NCBI GenBank assembly: GCA_905221605.1
Contig: CAJNDS010002541.1
Coordinates: 304,501-368,500 of the forward strand
Reading direction: 5' to 3'
DNA: 64,000 nucleotides
Origin: Symbiodinium natans
Lineage: Eukaryota > Sar > Dinophyceae > Suessiales > Symbiodiniaceae
The notes beneath the pieces were generated by a model. That model saw nothing but the letters and a program-made list of their open reading frames with translations. It made no database searches and was not told where the DNA came from. The translations under genes and the position numbers were made by a program. Positions 10,964-21,746 of this stretch are shown in pieces; position 1 is the stretch's first letter, and every line of letters starts with the position of its first letter.

Positions 10964-11527
10964 CATGTGGCAGTGTTTTGGCTTGAGGGGTCCAGAGGAG
11001 TACAGTGGTGATTTCTCGAGAGGCTGAACCATCACAAGCTCCAAAGACCCAATGAACACTCAGAACCCAAGTCTGTTTGGAGTGTTCCATTGCAGGGTAA
11101 CACCTGTCGTCCGTGTATACGTGATGAGCTGCACTTCACGAGAGACTGCAGAGATACAGTTGTGAGGCACAGAGCTGTTGTACAAGAGAACTGACAAACA
11201 GTTCGCAGCATGTCAAGAGTCGAGTCAAGAACTGAGGTGGGCCAAAAAACAGGCCCAGAAGTACGACAGCCCTCGCACGCCGCGCACGCCGCGCACGCCG
11301 CGCACTCCCCGCCAGAAGGCACCTCTGGCAGGGTCCCGCAGTGGATGCAGACTGCTTATGTATTTATGAACTCCCTTCGAATATAATAGTGTCGTAAGCA
11401 ACTGACCGTACTATAACACTGTACCGTTCACGGCTCTATTTTGTAGCAAAGGTGTCGCCTTAACCTCGTTTAGAATTTTTCGCCGCGAAGCGGCTGGACG
11501 TTGCTGGCATCATGACCAGACCGTGAC

Positions 11528-11872
11528 ATGTCCATCCAAAGGGCATGCATCTTCTTGGTTTGGAGCAGGAAAGTTTCGGGAGTGAACCCTACAACCTCGG
11601 CAGAAGACCCAAACCTGCTTTTCGGGGTTAGCGCTGCAGACTTGCAGTCTAGCAGGCGTGAACGAAGTGCAATATATCGCCAGCTCATGCTTGTTGGGTC
11701 CTGGCCCGTTTCGGGTCTCACAGATTCCCTACCACTATCCTCAGAACTGCTGCATGGTGCTCTTCTACAAAGAATAGTCTCCTCGATGGGAAAGGAATTC
11801 GGATTGAGCTCGTCACCCCAAGATTTAAGTAGCACCGACAGATCACCCAAATATTCTGAAATTTGCGCTTGA
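11528..11872 (+). CDS. Hypothetical protein, 114 codons
   Basis: ATG 11528 to TGA 11872, without telomere-like repeat. It starts MSIQRACIFLVWSRKVSGVN and contains SSELLHGALLQRIVSSMGKE. A 126-codon frame covers the same DNA on the minus strand (11470-11850), so the coding strand is not certain. No domain is recognised. Confidence 0.3.
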   Translation: MSIQRACIFLVWSRKVSGVNPTTSAEDPNLLFGVSAADLQSSRRERSAIYRQLMLVGSWPVSGLTDSLPLSSELLHGALLQRIVSSMGKEFGLSSSPQDLSSTDRSPKYSEICA

Positions 11873-12492
11873 CATCCCAGTCCCAGTCCGGCGACGCCAC
11901 TTCACCGTGGGGAGAGGCACGTGCTTCTCAATGGATCCTTGCGATTAGGAAGCTAGGCTACGGTTGGGATGCCAAGCATGTGTCTTGTGAAGCCCATGTC
12001 CACCCTGCCCACCAATCTTGAGTTAAGTGCGAGAAAGTGGGTCATCGTAGGTTCGCCAACACATATAGGCATGCATAAGCATGCCCAAGCCTTCTGATTT
12101 AGTTGAGGTGCTGGCCATATAGGGTTGAGGGTCTAACGCGCATGAATCTTTATCAACATGTAAAGCACCACCGCCACAACGATATCGGTGAGCTTGCGCG
12201 GGCTTCTTCATCAACGCGCAGCCGCAAACCCAAGAACCTGGTATCCTCCATCTCTTCCATCACCACGCACCCTTACATCTAGCCAAGAACATCGACAAGT
12301 TACAACTGTAAGTCGCTTTGAAGATAGCGTCATCAGACCTTATAGAGTTCTATACTGCAGAGGATGGCAAGTTATGGTTTTTGTCTGCAGTAGAGTGCAG
12401 TGCACTATCCTGTACTCCTGGCTTAGGGTTTCAGCTTGGGGTTCGGTATGTGGGTTGCCTTGCTAAACACTTGTGCGTTCTCTGATGCGCAG

Positions 12493-12559
12493 GGAAGTGA
12501 GCGCACACATCGCCGGGCCCGACTGCGGCTGCTTGCTAGCAGAACATCTAGGAATCTAG
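12493..12559 (+). CDS. Candidate terminal exon
   Basis: Directly after TCTGATGCGCAG. The frame EVSAHIAGPDCGCLLAEHLG ends in TAG at 12557-12559 and has GC-rich third positions. Only 21 codons long, so the support is modest. Confidence 0.3.
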
Positions 12560-12759
12560 GATGTGGTTGCCATGGGTTTGCGGGTTGGGGTTTGAGGGCT
12601 CGAATATTTACGGGGCCCAGTTTACAATGTCAGAGGCCAAGTCAGCAAAGTGATTGCATGGCCAAATCCCCAATACTGAGGAGGGAGTAGGCCAGGCCGC
12701 GCCCCTCAGGCAACTTGGCTTGAAGGGGATCTGCCTGGATAGGCAACGTATACGCATGA

Positions 12760-13062
12760 ATAGTAACTGCTATTACTATTACTATTACTGTTGCTGTTAC
12801 GGTTACGGTTACTGTTACTGTTACTATTATTTTCGCTAATACTATTTTTTGTTATTACTATTTCCATTACTCTTACTATTGCTATTGTTACTGTTCGTAT
12901 TGCTATGACTATGACTATTACGACTAAGTACTATTACCATTACAATTACGATTATTATTAGTTTTACTCTTACTATTGCCGTTGCGACTGCTAGTGTTTA
13001 TGCTATTCCTATTATTATACATGTTCCTTTTTCTGTTACTGTGATTCTTTGTTTCGCTTACA
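12760..13062. repeat. Degenerate TACTAT/TTACTG microsatellite
   Basis: Imperfect tri- and hexanucleotide array (TTACTA, TTACTG, TTATTA, GCTATT) extending about 300 bp with growing divergence toward the right. Confidence 0.9.
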
Positions 13063-13396
13063 GTCAACATCGTTCTTTCAACATGACTATTACCAGTATC
13101 CACGCAATTTTTCAAGATGCTTATCATTTGTCTTGATGACTAGTGTGGCAACTTTTCCTGATGCTTATCACATTTTTGGCTGCCTTACCCCTGGTTAACA
13201 ACACATTCAAGCCAAAACCTCCCGACAAGCAAAATACCTGAACTATTTTGCTGAGGCCTGCCCCGCGACTCGTTTAGGCTGAAAGTTCCAGCCCGGAACC
13301 GTAGCTTCCGAAAACACCCCATTCATTGCGACTTCGAACATCTCCTGGGGTTTAGAGTGACATGGTGCATTCTTCTTCTTCTGATACTTGTTTGCT

Positions 13397-13838
13397 CAAG
13401 GCTACCCTAAAACCCTGAAACCCAACAGCCCTCAACCCTAAACTCTAAAATTCCCAGATCCTAAACCCTGAATCCTACAAACCTCAACGCTAACCCCTAA
13501 AAGCCCTAAACCCTAAAAACCTCAACCCTAAGGCGCAGGCGGCAGTCGTCTGCAGACGGGCGGCTTGGCCCTTTCCTTTCTGGTACTGGGTTCAGGGTTT
13601 TCGGTATAGGGTTGAGGGTTTCAGGGTTTAGAGTTTTAGGTTCGGGTCGAGGGTTTCAGGGTTTAGGTTTAGGGCTGAGGGTTCTAGGGTTGAGGGCTTG
13701 AGGGTGGAGCATTTTAGGCGTGAGCGTTTTCGGTTTGAGGGTTGAGGTTTGAGGGTTTTTAAGGTTCTGTGTTGAGGGCTTTTAGGCTTGGGTTTTGGGG
13801 TTTAAGGCTTTAGGGTTGGGGGTTTATTGGGTTTAGTC
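13397..13838. repeat. C-rich tract, 55-bp island, G-rich tract
   Basis: CCCTAAA-type units at 13397-13532 and TTTAGGG-type units at 13588-13838 flank a short unique island (about 13533-13587). The island follows CCCTAAG and ends before GTACTG, reading AQAAVVCRRAAWPFPF, so it may be a small exon. The arrangement is a clear example of C-left, G-right flanking. Confidence 0.8.
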
Positions 13839-14142
13839 CTAAATCAGAAACTCCTCGGACCCATACGTGCGCAAGCCGAGGCTGCTGACAGAAGGCGTCG
13901 CGACTGGCAGCGCGGGCTATCTGCTTTGCACCCTGCTTGGCCTTCAGTCTCTATGGCGAGGAGGGACCCTAAACCCTAAACCCTAAGGGGGGTTGTGAGC
14001 CAGAGAAACATCATCAATATGCGGGTGGCGCTTCTCGGGTTGTGTTGTTTTTTATTATCGACTTAGCAGTGCTTCGCGTGTTCAATGTGCTTCATCATTT
14101 TTCTATGCATTGTGCTTCGAGTGAATGTCGAGCCGAATTCAG

Positions 14143-14272
14143 GACAGTTCCAAACACTCCGCATGATGAACTGCGAAGCCGCTGGCACTGCTGTCTCGCA
14201 GCCACGCGCAGCCAAGCACAGCTCAGCATCCGCGAGCTCCAGCTGCTGGATAATGTGGGCAGGATGACGTAG
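14143..14272 (+). CDS. Candidate terminal exon, 42 codons
   Basis: Begins after GAATTCAG (acceptor) and ends TAG at 14270-14272. It contains CCLAATRSQAQLSIRELQLL with strongly GC-rich third positions. The same frame is open for about 100 bp upstream, but that part is AT-rich and unlike coding sequence. Product unknown. Confidence 0.35.
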
Positions 14273-14596
14273 CCATCACAGGCCCTGGGTGCATGTTACG
14301 TGCTGCAAGTTATTGCATGCTCACATGGACGTCTCCGCATTAATTACACAGGAAAAAAGGCAATGAAAGGTATCCCTATGACGCTTGCAGAGGATAGGCT
14401 GCCATATGTGGCCCTGCATTCGCAGCTCAGATGTAGCATGTCTTGCAGCATAAGGACGGAACATGATGCACACATGCACATTGCACTCCACACAGCTGCA
14501 ACGAGATTTCAGTAGCGCTGATTCTGCCATAGTTCCTGGCATCCCTGCTGAGACGTGGCGTAAATGGATCACAACAGCTTCCCCCTTGGAGCAAGA

Positions 14597-14978
14597 GTTT
14601 GCACACGCGCGCACAAGCACGCGCGCACGCATCCACGCACCTACGCACCCACGCACCCACGCAGCACACGCCGCGCACGCCCAGGCACGCCCGCGCACGC
14701 CCGCGCACATCCGCCCGCACGTCCGCCCGCACGCCCGCCCGCACGCCGCCCCCGCACGCCCGCCCCCGAGCACGCGCGCACACGCGCGCCCCCGCGCGCC
14801 CCGCGCACACACGCCCACACACCCCCCACTCATGCCCACACGCACGCCCACAAGCACGCCCACCACGCACTCCCACACGCACGCCCACATACGCCCACGC
14901 CCACATTCCACGCCACACACACGCACGCCCACACACGCCCACACACGCCCACGTGCACACGCACGTGCACGCGCGCAC
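14597..14978. repeat. CACGCCCGCGCA minisatellite
   Basis: Imperfect 4-, 6- and 12-base units of ACGC, CCCGCGCACG and CCCACACACG over about 380 bp. It produces long His/Thr/Arg/Pro frames on the plus strand and Cys/Gly/Arg/Val frames on the minus strand, all of which I treat as spurious. Confidence 0.95.
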
Positions 14979-14999
14979 GGGTATAGGGTTTAGGGCTTG

Positions 15000-15790
15000 C
15001 CCTCAAAGCACCAAGCAGCTCAACTCAACCCTTCCCAAGGGATTCGATTCCTTAGTGGATTTGGGGTGGAGGATTCATTTGGTCGATAGCTACCACGGCA
15101 ACAGGAGCCGAAAGAAGGCAGAATGTATGGTCGATTCGGGCCCTTCTCCAAAGCTGATGCCAAAGGGGTTGCAGCCCCAAACCCCCAAAACCCCAAACCT
15201 TACACCCCAAACCCCTAAACCATCCTAAACCCCTTCATCCCCTTAAACCCTTAAACCTTTGAACCCTAAACCTCATCACCTAGACCACCCTTGCAAGCGG
15301 GGTGGGGGGGATGGGGGGGGGGGGGTGGAGCATGGTGGAGCCCTCTCAGCAGAAACGATGCACGAAATCCGAAGCCTAGTAGCCCAATGTAGATAACGCC
15401 CAAAACCAACTCTGCAGGGAAGTCCCGGCAGCCCTTTGAGAACAGCCTTTGGGCTTTAGGGTTTAGGGTCTCATTTCTTAATCCAAGAATGTGTGTACTT
15501 GGCCCATGGGATGGCCAGCTCAACAACAATGTAGAAGCTTCGCCCCAACCAAGAAAACTTATCAACCCTATACAGTAAACCCTATGAGCCCGAGGATTTA
15601 CAGTAGGACGCGTCTGCCAGCTGTTGTGTGTGTGTGTGTTGATGTAGTTGAGCATGTTGATTCTTTTTATGTGTTCGGGCCATGTAAGTATCCTCACAGC
15701 CGCTGGGTATGCTCAAACCTAAGGTCCCATTATAGGTTTAACAGTAGGTAGCATGCACAGAAGAACCCCTTACATGGAACCTGGACCGAT
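15000..15790. other. Mixed tracts, no gene called
   Basis: C-rich telomere-like units at 15172-15265, a 13-base G run at 15313-15325 and short unique pieces. A (GT)n run lies at 15624-15638. No frame stands out. Confidence 0.4.
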
Positions 15791-15796
15791 GACAGG

Positions 15797-16126
15797 TTGG
15801 CATGCAGATCAGACGCGATCCTTAGCCTTCGCGCAGTTCCTGCTGAGTTCTGGTTCAGGGCGATGTCTGTCTTTGCGGTACGTCTTATAGCCAACAAGAT
15901 GATGCTGGTTCCTCCGTCTTTTCAATTTCAAGAGCCGGTCAACATGTCCATATCGCTCATGATTTCTATGCCGTGTCTAGCCGACACAGCATCGGTTTGC
16001 CGCTCATTTGCGCATGAAGTTTCACGTACGCTAGCGCAGCTACTGATCATTACTTCCAGAGGAGTTGCCCATGCGAACGGTTCCAAGTTGCAATGCTACC
16101 TCGCAGAGACTTCAACAAGGTGGTAG
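15797..16126 (+). CDS. Candidate hypothetical protein
   Basis: Open frame ending TAG at 16124-16126. The likeliest ATG is at 15862, giving MSVFAVRLIANKMMLVPPSF and then SRTLAQLLIITSRGVAHANG. It lies at the left edge of a 2.2 kb stretch with no telomere-like repeat. Function unknown. Confidence 0.3.
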   Translation: MACRSDAILSLRAVPAEFWFRAMSVFAVRLIANKMMLVPPSFQFQEPVNMSISLMISMPCLADTASVCRSFAHEVSRTLAQLLIITSRGVAHANGSKLQCYLAETSTRW

Positions 16127-16291
16127 CGGAAAGAAACACGCACCCGTACTACCTGTCATGTGATGCGAGACACGCACATGTATATAGTGACATGGAAAAC
16201 ATATATATATATATATATGCAGGTCGCCTTGGCCTCTAAATCAGGAATTCAGGAATTCACCATTTTCCTTAGCGGCTGGAAGTTCTGATAG

Positions 16292-16618
16292 GGGCACAGC
16301 CGAGGGTACTGGACATTGAGCTTGCTTAGTCAGAAATGTTATGCCACTGTGATGTTCGCTGTGCAGTCAGAACTTTTACCAGCCTCTTTATTTGCAGCGC
16401 GCATGCTTCCAGAGTGTTATTCAGAGGCGGGGTTGCGGAGTATCAACATGGCACTGTCGGCAAAGAAGCACGCCAGCGCTGCGCTCAAATCCCTGATCGG
16501 GGTCGGGCTTGAGCACTTTGGCGCACAGGTCGCCGAAGAGAAGATCGCCGAAACAACAGTCCAAAAAGCGCCCATGACTTCCCTGCTTGGCTGCTTGCTG
16601 AGCAGCATCTCTATTTGA
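16292..16618 (+). CDS. Candidate hypothetical protein, about 90-109 codons
   Basis: The frame is open from 16292 to TGA 16616-16618, with the first ATG at 16352. It contains ALKSLIGVGLEHFGAQVAEE and AETTVQKAPMTSLLGCLLSS, a plausible soluble helical protein. There is no telomere-like repeat inside. It may be one exon of a gene spanning the 15.8-17.8 kb island. No family recognised. Confidence 0.35.
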   Translation, partial: GHSRGYWTLSLLSQKCYATVMFAVQSELLPASLFAARMLPECYSEAGLRSINMALSAKKHASAALKSLIGVGLEHFGAQVAEEKIAETTVQKAPMTSLLGCLLSSISI

Positions 16619-16706
16619 TGGCCACGCATGGCCAATCAGCGGGTCAATCAGGACACCTGGGTAGGTGGCACTGCGATAGGCTTTGAGAGTGAGGATGCTG
16701 CGACTG

Positions 16707-16958
16707 TCAAATGGAACTAAAGGTGTCGGTTGAAGGTTCCGTGAAGAACAGCTGGGCCATGCTAGGCCGATGCCTGATCGCAGTGCCGCCTGCAAGGTAC
16801 AAACAAACGCGCTCAAGGTCATCTACAGCACGTGACAGAACATGAATGACATATGAAGATGTTGACATGCTTGCAAGGTCGGTATGGGAGCTTCGTGTGG
16901 CTGAGAACTGCTGCCTCTGGAAACTTGCAGGGACGACGATGGGATTAGTTGTGGTCAA
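16707..16958 (-). CDS. Candidate minus-strand frame
   Basis: 84 codons ending in TGA on the minus strand, containing VDDLERVCLYLAGGTAIRHR. It opposes the neighbouring plus-strand candidates. Weak support, listed because the region is otherwise free of repeat. Confidence 0.22.
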   Translation of the reverse strand: MTTTNPIVVPASFQRQQFSATRSSHTDLASMSTSSYVIHVLSRAVDDLERVCLYLAGGTAIRHRPSMAQLFFTEPSTDTFSSI

Positions 16959-17101
16959 GGTTGTACTGAGCTTGGTATCCCCTCACAGCCAAGCTACGAC
17001 ATAGCGACTGCTCTTGACCGGGGACCCAGGGACCCAGGGACGATGACTGCCCTAAATGGCCCTCGAATCTGAAGCAGCCTGGCTCTAAGCAAGTCGGACA
17101 A

Positions 17102-17478
17102 GTGCCCACAGAAAGCTTTCTGCTGATCAGTCAGCTGCCCAGCTTCTTCTCTTCAGGTGTTTTGGAGGGCGCCATCTATTGTGAGGCTCCCCGCCTGCTA
17201 GAGCTGTGGCTGCAGGTTATCTCCATCTGCGTGCCATGGGTGGCTACAGCAACGCAAGCGGGACGCAAGGCAGCTAAGTGGTTGCTCTTGATTTGCTGAG
17301 TTTTTTCGATTTGGTTGCCCATCAACTGGCAGAACTGACGCAGCACCGAAGCTCTCTGGCTAAACACCTAAGGAAGGGCGTCAAGGACACGATGAGGATC
17401 TCAAGAGTGTGGGATCCTGGCACGGCTTTCTTGCTTCGAGCGTTCGGCATTTCATCCACAGCGTTGTCACGCAGGTGA
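17102..17478 (+). CDS. Candidate exons in two overlapping frames
   Basis: Two plus-strand frames follow each other: 17102-17299, containing FFSSGVLEGAIYCEAPRLLE, and 17278-17478, containing FFDLVAHQLAELTQHRSSLA. The switch of frame near 17280-17299 means either a small intron or a frameshift. Both are repeat-free and look like soluble helical protein. No family recognised. Confidence 0.3.
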
Positions 17479-17499
17479 TCGATTCTCAGTGATTGCCCT

Positions 17500-17760
17500 T
17501 TGCCTGTCGGACCCTCAGAACCGCCGCGACGCCAACGCCGTCGTCGATGCGGTTCAGACCCCACCCCTTCTCATCTGTCCTCTGCCAGCTGGGTTACCCA
17601 ATTGACAATTGTTGTGTATTTGGGCCGTAATCTATGGGTCTATGTTCGAGACCCCTGGGTCCGCTTTTCCGAAGAGCCTTGCAAGGCACTGCGCAATGAT
17701 CAGCTAGCGGCTGCCAGGGCCACGGAGATAATCCGGATGTGTTTTTTTCGGTCTGGCTAG
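17500..17760 (+). CDS. Candidate exon
   Basis: Continues the run of plus-strand frames, with WVYVRDPWVRFSEEPCKALR and ending TAG at 17758-17760. The start is not defined. The Arg-rich beginning may lie outside the true exon. Confidence 0.28.
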   Translation: MPVGPSEPPRRQRRRRCGSDPTPSHLSSASWVTQLTIVVYLGRNLWVYVRDPWVRFSEEPCKALRNDQLAAARATEIIRMCFFRSG

Positions 17761-18239
17761 TGTTCGCTCGGAAGTCTAGGGGGGCTTCTGTTGCCAACTT
17801 TAAGACCCAGATGGAAGGCCCAAACTTGGGCAACTTGAACCCATTTCATGGCCAGGGGTGCAGTCTGTAAAAACTTCAAGTCAGAGTTGTTCCGGGCCGT
17901 TAGCCTACAGGAGGCTCAAGTGCCCTCAGAAATGGTGACCCCACACGACCCCCTCAACCCCACGTCCCAACATCGAGCTTGCGGGCTGCAACCCCGGGAA
18001 TGTACGTGTTCGTGGTTCTTCGGGCACATGCTGAGACTCGACTCTGCGCTGCACAACTGTGTATAATTGTGTATATCAAGCAGTCATGCGTCAAAGTAAG
18101 CCCTGAAGTCTCCAGGCCCAAAACATCCTAACCCTAAACGGCTTCGCCCTCGGCCCTCAAAGTGCAAGAGCGGCAAACGTCTGTTGAGGTACTGCTGCAA
18201 TGGCAGCAGGCCTGGGCACTACGGGGCTCAACAGTACCC

Positions 18240-18452
18240 TAAACAAATACTATAATATACTATATGCTTTAACATTGTATAATGCACGATAAGTTATGTA
18301 CAATATGTATATATATATACACTATTATATACTAGAATAATATACTCTAATACACTACAATATTCACTATATACGCTACAATATCTTATAATGCACGATA
18401 ATATACTATGATGCACTGCAATATATTCAATCGTACAATAATATACTGTAAA
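18240..18452. other. AT-rich island
   Basis: About 210 bp rich in ATATAC, TATAAT and TACAATA in a window that is otherwise GC-balanced or GC-rich. It includes a short (TA)n run at 18307-18320. It could be a decayed insertion, a DNA-unwinding or attachment region, or an intron core. No gene. Confidence 0.7.
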
Positions 18453-18721
18453 CTTTAACCCGAAGCCCCGAAGCCATGGTGTGCATACATGCGTGTGTGT
18501 GCGCGGGCATCGAGCGTGGGAACTGTTGTTGCGTTTCACGTTTGCAGAGGCAGAAGATATTAAGGAAGGGAGGGCGAAGCTTGAGGTCCACGTCACAGCG
18601 CTCAGGTTTGGGGTCGAGGGGGTAGGGTTATGGGTAGGAGCAAGCTACGTTTGATTTGGGATCGATCCTTTAGCCTAACATGAGCAAAGCTAGTCAAAGT
18701 CCAGGACATGGAGTCCACGCT

Positions 18722-18790
18722 CCAGAAGGCGCGCCCTGCAGCAGAAAGGGACGAAACGGGTTCGCAGTTTCGGGCTTTGGGGTGGAGGGG
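18722..18790. repeat. Isolated relative of the 0.6-kb tandem unit
   Basis: CCTGCAGCAGAAAGGGACGA and the following TTCGGGCTTTGGGGTGGAG closely match the segment repeated four times at 25.2, 25.8, 26.4 and 27.0 kb. The tandem unit therefore contains a dispersed element. Confidence 0.7.
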
Positions 18791-18795
18791 AGGGC

Positions 18796-18906
18796 AGGGT
18801 TTAGGGTTTAGGGGTTGAGGGGTTTAGGGGTTTAGGGGTTTAGGGGTTTAGGGGTTTAGGGGTTTAGGGGTTTAGGGGTTTAGGGGTTTAGGGGTTTAGG
18901 GGTTAG
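18796..18906. repeat. 8-bp telomere variant array, TTTAGGGG
   Basis: After two normal TTTAGGG units the unit becomes GGGGTTTA, repeated about 12 times with almost no divergence, then ends at GGTTAGCG. Recent local homogenisation of an eight-base variant. Confidence 0.92.
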
Positions 18907-19029
18907 CGTTTAGAGTTTGAGAAACCCTTGAAACAAGCCTGAGCCCCATTGCCGAAATGCAAGCTTCCTCCTCCTGCTGAAAGCCTGTCAAGCGGAGGAA
19001 GCAACCATCCCGAAATCCATAACCTTATA

Positions 19030-19318
19030 GAAGCCCCTAAGAATCCCTAGGCCCTAAACCCTCAAACATCCTCTTCACCCCCAACCACCAAAAGCATACC
19101 CTGCACCCTAAAACCCTAAAACCCTTAAACCTTAAAGCCCTAAAGCCCTAGAAACCCTAAACCCTAAAATCCTAAGCATCCCTTGGAGGCCGGAAGCCGC
19201 ACACGTCCCACTTGGGGGTTGATCAAAGTTACGGGCCCTTTGGGCTCTGTATTATATTGGCTTAGGGTTTAGGGTTTCGGGTTTGGGGTTTCAAGGTTTA
19301 GGGTTTAGGCCCTTTTGG
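19030..19318. repeat. C-rich tract, island, G-rich tract
   Basis: CCCTAAA-type units from about 19030 to 19175, a unique island (about 19176-19258), then TTTAGGG-type units at 19262-19315. Same C-left, G-right layout as elsewhere. Confidence 0.8.
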
Positions 19319-19823
19319 GGTCTATATTATAGTATAGTTGTGAGAGGTGCCAGTAAGGGCTAGTTCTTAACCCCTGAAACACACCCAGAGGTGCTCGGAA
19401 CCCGGCTGGCCAGTGGAGGCTCAGGCCCTGCGAATGTAGGGCTTAAGGAAGTTTAGGGCTTAGGGATGCTTAGGGTGTAGAGATTTGGGGTATTCAGTGT
19501 GAGGGTTATAGTTAAAGGGTTCAAGGGTCTGGCGTTCTAGAGTTTTAGTAGAGTCAGTGAAGGTCGAGGGTTTAGGGGGACAGATTCCCACCCCAAGCCT
19601 GAGGGATCTAGTTTAACAAGTGCTTGCCGGCAAGTTCAGCTCGCCTCAGGGGAGGAGATCTTCAGTGTGGTGGTCCGCGGGGAGCCCAAATTTTCTGGCT
19701 AAGGCTCTTGGGTTGTGGGCTTATCAAGGTTTAGATTCATGTTCTGCTGACTGGCTGAAGGACCGTGCGCACTAAACAAACATACAAAACCCTCCAATGG
19801 AAAACAATACAAAACGGTTCCTC

Positions 19824-20014
19824 AGCTCAAGGCCTAAGTGAGGAGCGCCAGCGCCTCATCGAAGATGAAATGAATGGCCGAGAAGGACTTCAGACTTCAG
19901 AGCTGCAATTTCAGGGACCACATGTTAAGGAATGTAGTGATAGGCGAAATGTCGGTGCTCTAGGCGTTGAAGCGGACGCAGCAGGGTTATGCAGGGTTCG
20001 GAGTCCTTGTTTCT
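19824..20014 (+). CDS. Candidate terminal exon
   Basis: Follows CTCAG, contains GLSEERQRLIEDEMNGREGL and HVKECSDRRNVGALGVEADA, and ends TAG near 20014. Highly charged, probably helical. The frame is also open upstream to 19765, but that part looks less coding. Product unknown. Confidence 0.33.
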
Positions 20015-20157
20015 AGGCCGAAGACAGGGGAGATGAAGTCTTATCTAACAGCCGTCCCTGAATTTAGAGCCTAGACCTGACGACCACCCTAAACCCTATG
20101 CGGAGATGGAAATAGTGTTTCAAGGAAAGCTGTTTAAGGGTCAATGTACCCGTGAAC

Positions 20158-20167
20158 TTGGCTCAAG
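20158..20167 (+). other. Weak match to spliced-leader 3' end
   Basis: TTGGCTCAAG, the last ten bases of the dinoflagellate spliced leader, with CCGT eight bases upstream. Ten bases can occur by chance in 64 kb on two strands. Confidence 0.2.
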
Positions 20168-20521
20168 GATTGGGCCATGCGCCCGAGCAAAGACAAAAAT
20201 AAGCTCTCTAGGGTTTAGGGTTTAAGCTCTTGTACACCCTGAACCAGGTAGCATTCGGAAATACGTCTCAGACGATTGACAGTATCAGGGGCCATTAAGG
20301 CTGTATACATTCTTCATAGACCCTAAACACTAAACCTTAAACCCTGAACGCTAAACCCTAGACCCTAAACCCTAACTCTGTGTCCTGGAGGAGATGACGA
20401 CTACCTTTGCAAAAGGCTCTGGGAGAAGCACCTGAAATCCATTGCCGCTTGACTCGCCTTTTAGGGCTCGGCTCATCTCTGAAGGGCCTAGGCGGCCTAG
20501 GGTTTAGCGGGGAGGGCAGCT

Positions 20522-20896
20522 ATGGCCCCATTGTGGATGGCCATCTTACATTTTTTTTCCACCCCACACCGTCCAAGGCGGCAAAGCCACCCTAACCTAT
20601 TCCTTTCAGGGCCTAAACTCCACTTCAACTGCAAGCTCCACAATTACCTTCGCGAGTTTTGCCGAAGGCGAGGCTCCCAGGAAGCTGCAAAGGGCTGCCC
20701 AGACGCTCCCAGAAGCTTCTCCCTCTGCGCTGAGGCCCCCAGAAACCTCCCGGAGCCGCGGGTTCGGGAGAGGGCCTGGGCACCCCTGTCGAGGGCCCTT
20801 TTGTGTCAGTTTTTTGGGGGTTCAGACCCTCTCGTGGGTGCTACCGTGCCCCATGCTGTGGAGGCAGGCAAACGACTTGGTTGGCCTAAGCTTTGA
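20522..20896 (+). CDS. Hypothetical protein, 124 codons
   Basis: ATG 20522 to TGA 20894-20896. It starts just after a telomere-like unit and contains LHFNCKLHNYLREFCRRRGS and QFFGGSDPLVGATVPHAVEA. A possible acceptor (CCTTTCAG, about 20602-20609) suggests the first 30 codons may be intronic. No domain recognised. Confidence 0.33.
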   Translation: MAPLWMAILHFFSTPHRPRRQSHPNLFLSGPKLHFNCKLHNYLREFCRRRGSQEAAKGCPDAPRSFSLCAEAPRNLPEPRVRERAWAPLSRALLCQFFGGSDPLVGATVPHAVEAGKRLGWPKL

Positions 20897-20909
20897 GTTC
20901 CCTCTGGCA

Positions 20910-21420
20910 ACAAGAGTTTAGGGTCTAGGTCCACTCCCCCCCACGTTTGAAATGCTTAGGAGTTCTGAAGTCCTAACGTCCCTGTATACTCTAAAACCCC
21001 CCCTAAAAACGGTCACGCGGCCCCACCCCCCCTCCCGCCCCACTGTAAAGTGTGACGCCTATCCCTGAGCTCCCCGAAACCCTTGAACCCCGAAACACGC
21101 TGTTGCCGAAAGGTCAGTGGCCTGGGAAGATCCTTCGAATCGCTTGGCTTCGCGGGTGGCAAGCAGCACTTCAAGGTGACCTCTTGGGTTTAGGGTTTAG
21201 GGGTGATGGGTCTCAGGGGCTTGAGACTATGCTGTTAGCTATTTTGTCCTTAGCGCGGATGTTCTAGTTCTGCTCACCCTCTCCTAAACCAGAACAACGA
21301 CTCACTCTAGGCTTCCTGAATCTTCCTGATCACCATGACATACCATGACCTGCTAGGTTTGGACAGGTTCGGAGGTTGAGAAGTTGAGATCGTTTAGAGC
21401 CTTTAGAGCCGTCAGAGTTC
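20910..21420. other. Mixed sequence, no gene called
   Basis: C-rich runs near 21000-21040, short telomere-like units at 21188-21200, and a 71-codon frame (21052-21267) that runs through telomere-like repeat. No clear coding signal. Confidence 0.4.
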
Positions 21421-21521
21421 AGATGTTCGATGCTGTCCTGTGACATTTTGCGTTTTTTGAGACAAGCACTAGCAAACACTTTGGCGCAGGGTCTCTACTT
21501 ACCTGAATCTGTTTCTCACTC

Positions 21522-21746
21522 GTGGGCACATTCCTTTCGATTCGGTTGCCACATCCTGCCCTGTCTGGTTTCCATCTGTTCTGCACATGGACATGTCCCC
21601 CAGAAGGAAACCTTAGTTCATGGAAACCTTCACGTGAGAGAGCACCTTCTTGCATGGAGGCGACACTGTTCCGCAAGCTCAAGGAGACCCGAGACGAAGC
21701 GATTGTGTCTTTGCAGCAACTTAGAGTGTCTTGGCCTTGCGTGTAG
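21522..21746 (+). CDS. Candidate exon with charged helix
   Basis: The most coding-like part begins at ATG 21654: MEATLFRKLKETRDEAIVSL, ending TAG at 21744-21746, with GC-rich third positions. A longer frame (21430-21828) overlaps in another phase. The true boundaries are not clear. Confidence 0.28.
   Translation: MGTFLSIRLPHPALSGFHLFCTWTCPPEGNLSSWKPSRERAPSCMEATLFRKLKETRDEAIVSLQQLRVSWPCV

Noticed and set aside
14321..15228. Long frames on both strands rich in His/Thr/Arg or Gly/Val/Cys
   Set aside because: They follow from the CACGCCCGCGCA minisatellite.
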